Source of the DNA: a virus
Virus record (IMG/VR): IMGVR_UViG_3300043357_000133
Span: 1 to 26,887 of that record
DNA length: 26,887 nucleotides
Strand: one strand, 5' to 3'
Notes under the pieces: model-generated
Told to the model about the DNA's origin: nothing
Database searches by the model: none
What the model saw: only the letters and a program-made list of their open reading frames with translations
Program-made: the position numbers and the translations under genes
In this document: positions 7,781 through 16,262 of the stretch, piece after piece
How the letters are laid out: the number at the start of each line of letters is the position of its first letter
Position numbering within the stretch: the first letter of the stretch is position 1

Positions 7781-7888
7781 CAATTCGCACTTTTCGGCCT
7801 GATTCGTGGCTAAAGTTGATGTGTTTGCGACAGGCCGCCGGATAGTCACAAGAATGACCGGCGAAGAAACTTAAGATCTGTTGCGATT

Positions 7889-7910
7889 GAGACGTAGCAT
7901 GCTACGTCTC
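7889..7910. repeat. 22-base perfect palindrome (REP-like)
   Basis: GAGACGTAGCA is followed directly by its exact reverse complement, giving a 22-base palindrome with no loop. It lies in the gap between the hub gene and the tail fibre. Sequences of the form GTAGCATGCTAC flanked by GAGAC are frequent in acidobacterial intergenic DNA (general knowledge). No T run follows, so it is not an ordinary terminator. Confidence 0.7.
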
Positions 7911-7961
7911 TACGCTGAAAAGGTTGGCTAAAGGCCAGCGGCTAGGAGCTAGCGGCTCGCC

Positions 7962-10900
7962 CTACATCTGGGGCAGCTTGCGATTGCCTGAGCCTGATCC
8001 GCCGGAACCGGAATCGCCCAGGCCGCCAGTGGTGCCGCCCGTTCCGCTGGAATTCACGGTTGCCACCAGGCCCACGCGCATCTGCCCGCGATACACGGCT
8101 TGAACATAATTGTTGTAGTTTGCCCAGGCCCGATGCGTAACAGCGTTGAAGTCGTAACTGATCCAGTAATTCGTGGTAACTTGCGGGCTGGCGCCCGTGT
8201 CATCGACAGTGGTAATGGTCTGGGCCGGGATACTGCGCACGCCGCCCTGGTCTTTCATTTTCCAGGCATTGTAAGAAGTTCCCACGCCGCCCGGACCGTA
8301 GGCCCGTATGTTGACTGCAGTTCCGCTGACAAAAACCGAATCCAGCGTGGCATTATTGGCCGGCGTTTCGTCATGATTACCGAAGATGCCATTGAAGGCA
8401 AAGCTGTAAGGAGTTGCGTTGGCCAGCGACTGCTCCATTAATCCCATGCGGTTGAAGCTGGTGAACTTGAAATAGATAGTGGTGCCCACCAGCGTCGGGT
8501 CGGCTTCCCAGACAAAAACTCCATTGTCCAGCCGAAGGAAAACAGAGCCAGCGTTGTGCGTTGCGACGGACGACCCGAAGACTCCGCGCCGCAGCCGCGC
8601 CGCCACTGCCGCTGTCCCGCCCGATGTGTATGCGCCGCTGCCGGTACTGCTGTTCAGCGTGAAATTATTGGCGTCGACAACGGTGATGACCCACGTTCCG
8701 TTTGCCGCGGTGTTGCCGCCGACGCCGGCAATCACCACGGTCTCGCCGGTGTTGAGGCCATGATTCGCCACCGTGATCTTAATCGGGCTCGCGTTGCTGG
8801 CCGTAGTAATGGCCATGGGAGAACCGTGAGCGCCCAGGTCATAACGATAAGCGCCCGTAAGCGTTGCGTCTTCGTAACTGATGAGCTCGCCATCGACATA
8901 ACAGAGCGTGCGGAAATTGTCACAGTCAGCCTGCGTGCCGGAGTTCAGAATGCCCGTCGATTGCGTTACATCCAGCGCAAGCGTGTGCGTGGTATCAGGA
9001 TCGGACGAAGAAACCAGTTGCGCGGTGAGCACGCCCATGCGCGACGGCCCATACATCTTGCCGATCTGCACGTAGTTGCTGTTGTCCGGTGAGAGCCAGA
9101 CGGAAGCGCCGCCCCAGTCCTGATTGACGGCCACACCACCTGAAGTGTAGGTGCCATTGCCGATGGATCCGTCGAGAGTGAAATTGTCAGGGTCAACCTG
9201 CGTTATGGTCCATGTGCCATTTGCCGCCGTGTTGCCGCCAACGCCGGCGATGGTAACTTTCTGTCCGCTCTTGAATTTGTGCCCTGTAGCAGTGATTTTG
9301 ATAGGTGTAGGGGGCGCTGGGGTCGTTGCGCTCGTAATTGCAACTGTTGGGCCGCAGACTCCAAGCCAGACTTCGTAGTTTCCGGTCAGGCTCAGCCGGT
9401 CATTAGCCTCAAAAATAATCGGCGTGCTTACCGCGCCGGGATCTGAATTGGCTTGCGTCACAAATCCCGCGCCTGCCTGATGCGGGTAGAGCGTTGGCGC
9501 CGCCGTTCCCCAGGGAAAGTCTTCACAGTCCACTTCCAGCTTGCCGGAATCATCTTCCCGCATGGCGGTGATCCGCACCGGTTTTTTGTTGTATCCCAAT
9601 TCCGGAATAGTGAGTGTGACCAGATCCATGGGTTCAAGCAGGTTGAATTGCCAGCCCAGAGAAAACGTGTACGTTGCCCGGATTTCCACTGAACGCTTGC
9701 GCAGCAGATTGGCTGCAAACTTGGCTACAGTGGTGGTGGTGATGGAATGCGCGTGCACGGGTGACGCCTTACGCAAACCGTAAAGCGCGATCATGGCATC
9801 GTCTTTGTCTTCCGCAACGTCTGGGTTGTAGTCGTTCGCGCGATTGGCAAATTCAATCGAGACAGAATTCATCACGTCCGCAACGGATGGCCGCTTGATA
9901 ACTACCGGCGTGAGAAGGTCACTGGTCGTGAGGTCATAGATGGGCGACGTATTGGGAATGAATGTTGCCCCGTTTCCCACGTTCGTCGTGTCGCCATAAG
10001 GGACGACCTTCAAAACACCTTCACTCCACACCGCCGCAGCATTCGTGATGTCCAGAATTTCCTGTATCCAGTCACTTGCGGCTTTTTGTGCGTCCAGCAC
10101 CGGAGAAAGAAACAACCCGTTGGCCGTGCAGAAATTTCGGTACTGCGTGAGATCGCCGGGAGTGACCACACCGGCCAGTCCGTAAAATTGATTCGCCAGA
10201 ATGTCAGCGATAATCACTGAAGGCTCAGCGTCGGCAATTCCGGCACCAAAGGTAATGGCGCTCAGCACTTCAAAGCTTAAATTCGGCAAAGTGCCGCTTT
10301 CGCCCAAATCCATGGCGGACGCCGCGACATAAGCTATCCCGTTATATCCAAGGTCCTGTCCGGGATGCTGCGAGGTCAGATAACTCCAAGGCGTCTGCGG
10401 ACGCGAGCCGAGAAACAGCGTGAGGCTTAACTTCTGTTGTGGCTGGCCGTTCGAATTGGAATCAGGGACCGAATAGACGTAGCTGATCGTGACAACCTTG
10501 CCGGCATCGGCAGCAGAGAAATTAAAGACCGCGCCGGATTGCGTGAACTGCCCGGCTCCCGGCGAGCTTCCAACCTGCACCATGGCGGTCTGCTGCGTTC
10601 CTGAATGAAGTACGGAACCATCAGAACCAAAATCAGTTTGCGAGAAACTGAAAGCGTCCGCTCTGCCTATGCCCCGGTGCGAATGAAAAACCCCGCCGCC
10701 CGGAGGTGTAACGGTAATTCCGCCGCCGCCGCCCGGAACCGTGAAAGGCACGGTAGCGGAAATCATGGTCAGCTTGCCCTTCGTGTCCCAGATGTTATGG
10801 AAATTCAGGATGGGTCCCTGGCACAACGCCATGGCAACTGCGGTTTGATACGTATATGTGGTATTTGAAATTGCGTTGCCGCCCCCGGAGCCCAGCCCCT

Positions 10901-11102
10901 TGCCGCCAACCTTGGTGGTGGACGTGTGCGGAATGGAAGCGAAATCACCAGCCCAAATCAGCCGTGCTGCAATCCTATTCTGTCCGTAGAGGATCGGAAT
11001 GACCTGTCCATACGAACTGGTTTGCACGCGCAGTGCGGAAAGCAGATTCGGTTTTGCCGCGAGACCATTTTTTCCACCGCCTTTTCCGCCCATCAAAGCC
11101 AT
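7962..11102 (-). CDS. gpJ-like tail tip / baseplate hub protein (Phage-tail_3 type)
   Basis: A 1046-residue protein forming the distal tail hub that contacts the cell and anchors the fibre. The N-terminus is glycine-rich, and about 20-100 resembles the start of lambda gpJ and gene-transfer-agent megatron proteins (YGQVIPILYGQNRIAARLIW). Residues about 395-530 carry the Phage-tail_3 signature (PIYDLTTSDLLTPVVIKRPS; SLGWQFNLLEPMDLVTLTIP). Two copies of a roughly 70-residue module, at 588-658 and 765-832, share AGVGGNTAANGTW and FTL and resemble FCCH-type domains seen in phage tail proteins. The C-terminal tail is a Gly/Ser linker ending KLPQM. ATG at 11102 has GAGG eight bases upstream. It follows the NlpC/P60 peptidase, as in lambda and Rhodobacter GTA tail clusters. 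It lacks a recognisable GTA TIM-barrel domain. Confidence 0.87.
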   Translation of the reverse strand: MALMGGKGGGKNGLAAKPNLLSALRVQTSSYGQVIPILYGQNRIAARLIWAGDFASIPHTSTTKVGGKGLGSGGGNAISNTTYTYQTAVAMALCQGPILNFHNIWDTKGKLTMISATVPFTVPGGGGGITVTPPGGGVFHSHRGIGRADAFSFSQTDFGSDGSVLHSGTQQTAMVQVGSSPGAGQFTQSGAVFNFSAADAGKVVTISYVYSVPDSNSNGQPQQKLSLTLFLGSRPQTPWSYLTSQHPGQDLGYNGIAYVAASAMDLGESGTLPNLSFEVLSAITFGAGIADAEPSVIIADILANQFYGLAGVVTPGDLTQYRNFCTANGLFLSPVLDAQKAASDWIQEILDITNAAAVWSEGVLKVVPYGDTTNVGNGATFIPNTSPIYDLTTSDLLTPVVIKRPSVADVMNSVSIEFANRANDYNPDVAEDKDDAMIALYGLRKASPVHAHSITTTTVAKFAANLLRKRSVEIRATYTFSLGWQFNLLEPMDLVTLTIPELGYNKKPVRITAMREDDSGKLEVDCEDFPWGTAAPTLYPHQAGAGFVTQANSDPGAVSTPIIFEANDRLSLTGNYEVWLGVCGPTVAITSATTPAPPTPIKITATGHKFKSGQKVTIAGVGGNTAANGTWTITQVDPDNFTLDGSIGNGTYTSGGVAVNQDWGGASVWLSPDNSNYVQIGKMYGPSRMGVLTAQLVSSSDPDTTHTLALDVTQSTGILNSGTQADCDNFRTLCYVDGELISYEDATLTGAYRYDLGAHGSPMAITTASNASPIKITVANHGLNTGETVVIAGVGGNTAANGTWVITVVDANNFTLNSSTGSGAYTSGGTAAVAARLRRGVFGSSVATHNAGSVFLRLDNGVFVWEADPTLVGTTIYFKFTSFNRMGLMEQSLANATPYSFAFNGIFGNHDETPANNATLDSVFVSGTAVNIRAYGPGGVGTSYNAWKMKDQGGVRSIPAQTITTVDDTGASPQVTTNYWISYDFNAVTHRAWANYNNYVQAVYRGQMRVGLVATVNSSGTGGTTGGLGDSGSGGSGSGNRKLPQM

Positions 11103-11127
11103 AGGATGAACCTCGTCTTCTTCTTGG

Positions 11128-11628
11128 TTACAGGATGGTTGTCATCTCTGAAACATCATTCAGTCCACGGATCGTTCCTGTCGCGGCTACTGACCGCACT
11201 TCAAAACATTTGTGTTCCCTTCCCAGCAGTTCGCCGTCGCGCAAGACATCGCTCAACAGAACACCATGGGGAATATACGCATGGATTACAATCGGCCACT
11301 CCACCACGATGGCGCCATGGGAGTAAGTCCGGCCGAATCGAAAAACAATGAAGTCTGCTGGTTGCGGAGGTGTCTGAATCTCCAACACAAACTTTGCGAT
11401 TTCGTTCAAGTAGAGTTCTTCACTTCGGTGAAGATGCCATTGGACCGAGTATTGCGGAGGTCTATACTCTCGTGGCAACACGCCGCACTCCTGATACACA
11501 GCCAGCGGAAACATGGCGCAGTCAGCTCCAGCTCGCTTTACTCGCGCATGATGGTGATATGGAGTCCCCAGCCATTCTTTTGCTGCGCGAACAATGTTGG
11601 CACGTTGCGCAATTGTGAGTCGCTGCAT
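11128..11628 (-). CDS. NlpC/P60 tail-tip cell-wall peptidase
   Basis: A 166-residue cysteine peptidase that would locally open peptidoglycan during injection (lambda gpK C-terminal part, RcGTA g14 counterpart). The catalytic Cys37 lies in RAGADCAMF, His104 in YSHGAIVVEW, and His116 is a candidate third residue. WLGTPYHHHA before the cysteine is typical of the tail-associated subfamily. ATG at 11628 has a perfect AGGAGG (11638-11643) that overlaps the stop codon of the gene before it, so the two are likely translationally coupled. The upstream in-frame ATG at 11685 lies inside the preceding gene and is not needed. Confidence 0.92.
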   Translation of the reverse strand: MQRLTIAQRANIVRAAKEWLGTPYHHHARVKRAGADCAMFPLAVYQECGVLPREYRPPQYSVQWHLHRSEELYLNEIAKFVLEIQTPPQPADFIVFRFGRTYSHGAIVVEWPIVIHAYIPHGVLLSDVLRDGELLGREHKCFEVRSVAATGTIRGLNDVSEMTTIL

Positions 11629-11641
11629 TTTGCGGTTCCTC

Positions 11642-12517
11642 CTAAATAGCTGTTTCCGGAGCAGGCACGTAAGGAAAGCCCTCAAAGTTCACCAGATTGG
11701 AAAACTTATTCGTGCATGTGGCCTGTGTTTTGTCGCACCCCGGATACGCTGTGAACGTGTCGCCGGCATTAGGAACAAACGGAAGCGGAGAATTGAAGGT
11801 AAAGAAAGGACCGCCAGTGGAAGAATAAGTTTTTACCGCTTTGACTAGCCCTGTGTTCGCGCCTGACGTGAAAACAATTTGCCCGTTATCGTAATAGGTG
11901 TCCAATTTCAGCGAATTGGAAAGCAGCTTATTGACAGTGCTCCCGGCCTGTACCACGTTCGCCTCGGCAAAGCTGGCCTTGATCAACCCACAGCGAGCGT
12001 CAAAGAGAGTGTTTGTACAGCCGGGTTGCAGAATCACCGCCGGAAGCTGCATGCTCAGGTAAGCCGTGCCGGCGTTCACGGAAAGCTTCGCCGCGGAGCG
12101 CGTAAGTTCGTCCAGCGCGCCGATGAAACCGGAAAACCTCACCACTGTACCGATCTGGTTTGAAGCAGAATCCATAAACAAGCGGTCGATGCGGAAGCCC
12201 GCGCCGTCGAACAATCCCTGCCCGATCGCTTGCAGGATCGGCACGCCATTGATCACGTCGGTCAAGCTGGCCTCGATCGTTACCTCGAGCGTCGCCACGT
12301 CCATGCCAAGCTTTTCTTCAATAGCCGATCGCGCAATGTTGGGTGGGCCAGTCAGGAATGTGTTTCCCAGCACCGTCAGGTTCGTGTCCCAGCTTGTGTA
12401 GCGCAGCGCCGTGCCGTTCTTGAGAGTAATGGTGTAAAGGTCGGCCATGCGGATTTCTGTTGCGCTCTGGAGCCACGTCACCAGGTTGTTGCCGCCGATA
12501 TTTGTTGGTGTTTTCAT
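11642..12517 (-). CDS. Tail hub protein, DUF2163 / phage BR0599 family
   Basis: A 291-residue protein matching the family of RcGTA g13, which takes the place of lambda gpL. The N-terminal DUF2163 part is about residues 10-160 (LYTITLKNGTALRYTSWD). The C-terminal BR0599 part ends with YPGCDKTQATCTNKF and NLVNFEGFPYVP, a hallmark of the family. Four cysteines (167, 176, 261, 268) are placed as in tail-tip proteins that bind an iron-sulphur cluster; that binding is inferred here. The start is ATG at 12517, which has no strong ribosome binding site. It lies between DUF2460 and NlpC/P60 genes, the conserved order. Confidence 0.9.
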   Translation of the reverse strand: MKTPTNIGGNNLVTWLQSATEIRMADLYTITLKNGTALRYTSWDTNLTVLGNTFLTGPPNIARSAIEEKLGMDVATLEVTIEASLTDVINGVPILQAIGQGLFDGAGFRIDRLFMDSASNQIGTVVRFSGFIGALDELTRSAAKLSVNAGTAYLSMQLPAVILQPGCTNTLFDARCGLIKASFAEANVVQAGSTVNKLLSNSLKLDTYYDNGQIVFTSGANTGLVKAVKTYSSTGGPFFTFNSPLPFVPNAGDTFTAYPGCDKTQATCTNKFSNLVNFEGFPYVPAPETAI

Positions 12518-12650
12518 TTTTTCGCAAACCGCCTGACTCTATTCGTGTTGCTCGGGATCGTGAATGCACCTGATGCAGCGCTGCTCGCCGCGTGAGCGGG
12601 CTCGCTGCTTTCCGGCTTTAGCTGGGCTAATTGCTAACGGCTGGTGCGCG

Positions 12651-13331
12651 TTATTTGCGCACTGAAATCAACTGCACTTCCTTACATTCGTAAAGATTGA
12701 AATAGAAATTGCTGAACTCGATCCCCTCACGCGTTCCGCTCGAAGAACTGCCGCGCGAGGTTCCGGCGTCAAACCGCACGCGGTGCAGGAAAGTAAAGTC
12801 CGCCGTGATAGCGGCGCCTACCGCCGGTGCGGAAGTGAAACTTACAAGTCCCAGGGAAATGGTGTAATCCACTCCCTGCACCTGCAGTGTCGGCGTGCGT
12901 CCGCTCACATAAACCGTCGCCGTCTGGTTCGCCGGATTCTGGCACGCTTCCAGAAATCCGCCAAAGTTGCGCACAAGCTGAAAGTTCTTCGTCACTCCGT
13001 CGCCGGTTCCGATGGGCTGCCCGGTGAAAACGGAATCTTCCAGTCGTTGCGTCAGGTCGCTTTCATTGAGCAGGAAGTCGTCAAACTGGCCGCCGCGGGC
13101 CAGAAAGAAACCGACCAGCGTCTCCAGCGGCGTCTGTTCGTTTTCATCTCTCGATCGCGGATCGTTCAACAGATACTCATAGGCCAGGGTGAACTCCCAG
13201 ATGGGATTCTGAAAGTTCTGCACCCTCACCTCGCGGCCGGCAAGTGAGGATTGGATCTCCGTCGAGAACGTGGGGTTCTTCGTAATACTCCAGCCCAGTC
13301 CGCGGATTTTAGGAAAGAGAAGGTTGCTCAT
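12651..13331 (-). CDS. Distal tail protein, DUF2460 family
   Basis: A 226-residue protein of the DUF2460 family (RcGTA g12), which forms the ring between tail tube and hub. The family pattern is visible: an N-terminal FPKIRGLGWSITKNPTFST, a middle segment WEFTLAYEYLLND, FFLARGGQFDDFLL near 93-106, and IGTGDGVTKNFQLVR near 120-134. Its ATG overlaps the tape-measure stop codon as ATGA, with AAAGGAG upstream, so translation is coupled to the tape measure. Confidence 0.92.
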   Translation of the reverse strand: MSNLLFPKIRGLGWSITKNPTFSTEIQSSLAGREVRVQNFQNPIWEFTLAYEYLLNDPRSRDENEQTPLETLVGFFLARGGQFDDFLLNESDLTQRLEDSVFTGQPIGTGDGVTKNFQLVRNFGGFLEACQNPANQTATVYVSGRTPTLQVQGVDYTISLGLVSFTSAPAVGAAITADFTFLHRVRFDAGTSRGSSSSGTREGIEFSNFYFNLYECKEVQLISVRK

Positions 13332-15403
13332 CTGGCTCCTTTCCGCTTGAGCGCCCGCGTTACTTCATTGGCGATCATGTTGCTATGCCGGCGGATGTGT
13401 CCCTGGAATGACGCTGCATCCACGGCGCTGACGGAATGGTTTACGACAATCGTGATTCCTCCACCTCCGCTGTAGCCTGGGCCTTGCATGCTGGCTGGGA
13501 TCACTTTTTCGCCTTTGTGTAGATAGGCAAGGCCGTCCATGGGGACAAAATCGGTTCCAATCGCGAGAGAGGCTGCGCCCATTGCTATAGCGCCCATTCC
13601 TGAAGCCGTTGCTCCGGCTGCTGCTGCAACTGCCGGGGCCATGGACACATTTATCGGAAACGGTAGCGCCTGCATCGCCGAGGCGAACCCAGCAAGGGCA
13701 GCGATGCCAGAGGATGCAGCTGTTGCGCTGGTAATTTTCTTTTGGGTAAAGAGTTTGTCAATCAGCCATTCTTCAGCTTTTTTCTCCGCTTTCTGTGCAA
13801 CGTAATCGGCGAATGAGCCGATCAGTGAGTTGAACATCTTGGCGAAGCCCTGAGCTACGGTTTCCGTCCCTTGAATCATTCCAAGGATTTCTGTTTTGAA
13901 GGCATTGCCGATCTGTGAGAATGCTTGCCGGTACTGCTGCTCTTGCGCTTTCAGCCCGTCCGTGACGGCCTTGGCGCCAACCACCTCGCCTTGCGCCTTA
14001 ATTTTATTAATCTGGTTTTGAATTTCCTGTACTTTCTTGGGGTCCTTGTCCCAGAGCGCCTGGCGCTTCTGCTGATAGAAGATTTCCAGTTGGAGTTCAT
14101 CCTGCTTTGCTTTGGCGATCAGTGCGATTTCCTGCTGCTGCGTAATCTTGCCTTTTTCAAAGTCCTGGGTGATTAGCTGGATTTTCACTTCGCCGGCGAT
14201 CTTCGCGACTTCAATCTGGCCTTTGTAGCCTTCGTCCCAGGTTTGGAATTGCTCATTGGCGGCTTTTATGACAGCGTCATTTTCCGCTTTGATTGCGGCA
14301 AAATCCGCCGCCATCGTCTGCTTGCTAGCGCTTTCGTCAATTGCAATAATGGCTCTCGTGCTCGCATCGACCGTAGAGACCTTGTCGCTCTGCTCTTTCT
14401 TGAAAGCGGCGCTACTCTTCTGTGCTTCAGCAACTGCAATTTGGCGGCTGAGAGCGTTATTTTTTGCGACCTGAGCTGAGGCTGCACCATAACTTTCGGA
14501 GTAAATTGTGAGATCATTCAGTAGACGCTGCTCGTCACGGTATTGTTCATTCACTTGCTTCGTGGCATCTGCCAAGCTCAGCGCTTCTCGCACCTGGGTT
14601 TCGCCATTCGGTCCGCTCGCTACGCTCTCATCTCTTTTGGTCAGCGTGTCTATTCCGGCAGCCTTTTTGTCGGCAAGAGCTTTCTGCTGGTCGGCGATAT
14701 AGCGGCGAAACTCCGCCTGTTTTTTATCCAACGATGTTTTATAATCCGCAGCTTCCTTCTGGTGACCGAGAGCGGCAGCCGTGTTCATCTGCTGCGACAA
14801 GTCATCGATCGCGGTCTTAAATTCGTGCGCCTTGTCAATTACCTCATTTGAACCGTTATTGCCGTTCATCAAACGGTCCCAAAAGCCCTGTTTCTGTTTT
14901 TGCAGCAGTTCGTCCAGCTTATCGATGGCTTTCGTAAACTCGTCCACCAGATCGGCAGTTGCTTTTCTGCCCTCCTCCATTGCGATCTTGACCCCGTTAG
15001 TGGGAGGCCTCTTTTGCAAAATCGCAAGCTGGTCCTGCAACTTGAGGTTGTTCGTCTGGAGAGCAGTGGCATACTGGTTCACAGCCAGCGACTCGTTCAA
15101 GGTTTCAGCCTTGGTTTTTTCCAGCTCTTCCCTTTCCTTCTTTAGTTTCTCGGTTAAATCAAAGATCGCTATACCCAGAGTAATGACTGCCAGGGGCGCG
15201 AATGCCGCGTCCAACACGGGCCCTATTAGCTCGCTCGCTGCAAGCATTTTTGAAATCCCATCGGGTACCTTAAGCCCGATAAGATCGCCCAACATCTCAA
15301 CAGATTTGCTAACTCTATCCAGGTGCTCTTTGGCCGCGTCGGCGGCATCTTTGACTTCAGTGGCATCACCCGTTATTTTGATGGGAACTTCATTGTCAGC
15401 CAT
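13328..15403 (-). CDS. Tail tape measure protein
   Basis: A 691-residue protein that sets tail length and is ejected ahead of the DNA. By the usual ratio of about 0.15 nm per residue, a tail near 100 nm is expected (inference). A hydrophobic segment (LDAAFAPLAVITLGIAIFDL) near residue 70 is followed by about 400 residues of charged coiled coil. The C-terminal region is Ala/Gly-rich and ends in the family's motif GTDFVPMDGLAYLHKGEKVI. ATG at 15403 is chosen because GGAG lies upstream; the GTG at 15436 has no ribosome binding site. A fragment resembling its N-terminal coding region lies at 16110-16196, beyond an inserted plus-strand gene. Confidence 0.9.
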   Translation of the reverse strand: MADNEVPIKITGDATEVKDAADAAKEHLDRVSKSVEMLGDLIGLKVPDGISKMLAASELIGPVLDAAFAPLAVITLGIAIFDLTEKLKKEREELEKTKAETLNESLAVNQYATALQTNNLKLQDQLAILQKRPPTNGVKIAMEEGRKATADLVDEFTKAIDKLDELLQKQKQGFWDRLMNGNNGSNEVIDKAHEFKTAIDDLSQQMNTAAALGHQKEAADYKTSLDKKQAEFRRYIADQQKALADKKAAGIDTLTKRDESVASGPNGETQVREALSLADATKQVNEQYRDEQRLLNDLTIYSESYGAASAQVAKNNALSRQIAVAEAQKSSAAFKKEQSDKVSTVDASTRAIIAIDESASKQTMAADFAAIKAENDAVIKAANEQFQTWDEGYKGQIEVAKIAGEVKIQLITQDFEKGKITQQQEIALIAKAKQDELQLEIFYQQKRQALWDKDPKKVQEIQNQINKIKAQGEVVGAKAVTDGLKAQEQQYRQAFSQIGNAFKTEILGMIQGTETVAQGFAKMFNSLIGSFADYVAQKAEKKAEEWLIDKLFTQKKITSATAASSGIAALAGFASAMQALPFPINVSMAPAVAAAAGATASGMGAIAMGAASLAIGTDFVPMDGLAYLHKGEKVIPASMQGPGYSGGGGITIVVNHSVSAVDAASFQGHIRRHSNMIANEVTRALKRKGAR

Positions 15404-15563
15404 GGTGGTGACTCTCCGTGTTTCTTGATAAGGCACTTTAAAATCTAAAGAAAAGCCGCTTCTAGATCGCTCAGTATGCCGAAGAAATTAAAGCGACTCC
15501 GTTTAAGTTGAACGCCGGAAAACAATAGACCAACGCAATCGAACGCATATAGAATCTGACGCC

Positions 15564-16043
15564 ATGACAATCCCAAAACTCTGGATACCTCTCTCCGCGA
15601 TCTTGGCAATCTCGATCATTGCCGATAGCGCACCGGCACAAACATCACCTGCCAAAATTAAAACGGAACCGCCCGCCTTGGCCGCCCTACATGCTATTGA
15701 CGAATATGAGGCCAGCCTGGAAACCTGGGTACCCTATACAGGACAGGATGATTTCGAGGAACGAGAGAAAGCATCCGGCCACAAAGCCAAACAGGAACGG
15801 GCTATTGAAGCGCTGGCCAGCGTTTCCGACCCAGAATTGCACAATGATTTGAATATCTTGATGACCGATACAAGCCTGATATTAAACGCAGGGATGGGAT
15901 TGCTGCTGGACAAGAATGATAAGAGTCTTCCAAAAAGGATGGCTGAATTTCATTCCGACCGAAACCTGGTTGCTACCGAAATCGCCACAAATAAGCACGG
16001 CCTTTTGCGCGATGCGGTATTGAAGCGCTATCAAAAGAAGTAG
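15564..16043 (+). CDS. Exported protein of unknown function (plus-strand moron)
   Basis: A 159-residue protein with a signal peptide: a short basic start, a hydrophobic core (IPLSAILAISIIADS) and APAQ, with cleavage probably after residue 25. The mature part is helical and highly charged, with no motif I recognise. It runs against the late operon, between the tape measure and the tail chaperones, and ends before a bidirectional terminator. This is the pattern of a moron expressed from the prophage. No clear ribosome binding site or promoter is visible. Confidence 0.65.
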   Translation: MTIPKLWIPLSAILAISIIADSAPAQTSPAKIKTEPPALAALHAIDEYEASLETWVPYTGQDDFEEREKASGHKAKQERAIEALASVSDPELHNDLNILMTDTSLILNAGMGLLLDKNDKSLPKRMAEFHSDRNLVATEIATNKHGLLRDAVLKRYQKK

Positions 16044-16109
16044 ATGCCGGCGATGCGATGACACGTTTAAAATGAAGCGGAGGCAGGGCACATTTGTTCA
16101 ACGGCCGCG

Positions 16110-16196
16110 TCCAACATTTCGCTTCGACCGCGGCTTTTGTTAGCTGACTGGCATCACCGGTAATCTTGATTGAAAAGTATGACGTGGAGTTTTCGT
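16110..16196 (-). pseudogene. Fragment resembling the 5' end of the tape-measure gene
   Basis: Read on the minus strand, this stretch encodes DENSTSYFSIKITGDASQL and continues TKAAVEAK. It lines up with residues near the start of the tape measure (PIKITGDATEVKDAADAAK). In the core, 20 of 24 bases agree by eye (ATCAAGATTACCGGTGATGC against ATCAAAATAACGGGTGATGC, plus four more). There is no long reading frame after it. It looks like a leftover of a second or replaced tape-measure gene, separated from the current one by the exported-protein gene. Confidence 0.55.
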
Positions 16197-16217
16197 CGAT
16201 AGCAATTTGGCGGCAAT

Positions 16218-16244
16218 AAAAAGGCAGCCCGCAGGCTGCCTTTT
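16218..16244. terminator. Bidirectional intrinsic terminator
   Basis: The stem GGCAGCC/GGCTGCC (16223-16229 and 16234-16240) has a CGCA loop, flanked by five As on the left and four Ts on the right. It works in both directions on paper. It sits between two convergent genes, the exported proteins at 15564-16043 and 16263-16973. Confidence 0.85.
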
Positions 16245-16262
16245 GGCTCTAACCAGTGACGA

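Noticed and set aside
14781-15428. Plus-strand frame of 215 codons opposite the tape measure
   Set aside because: The Ser/Phe/Leu-rich product is the expected mirror of a coiled-coil gene.
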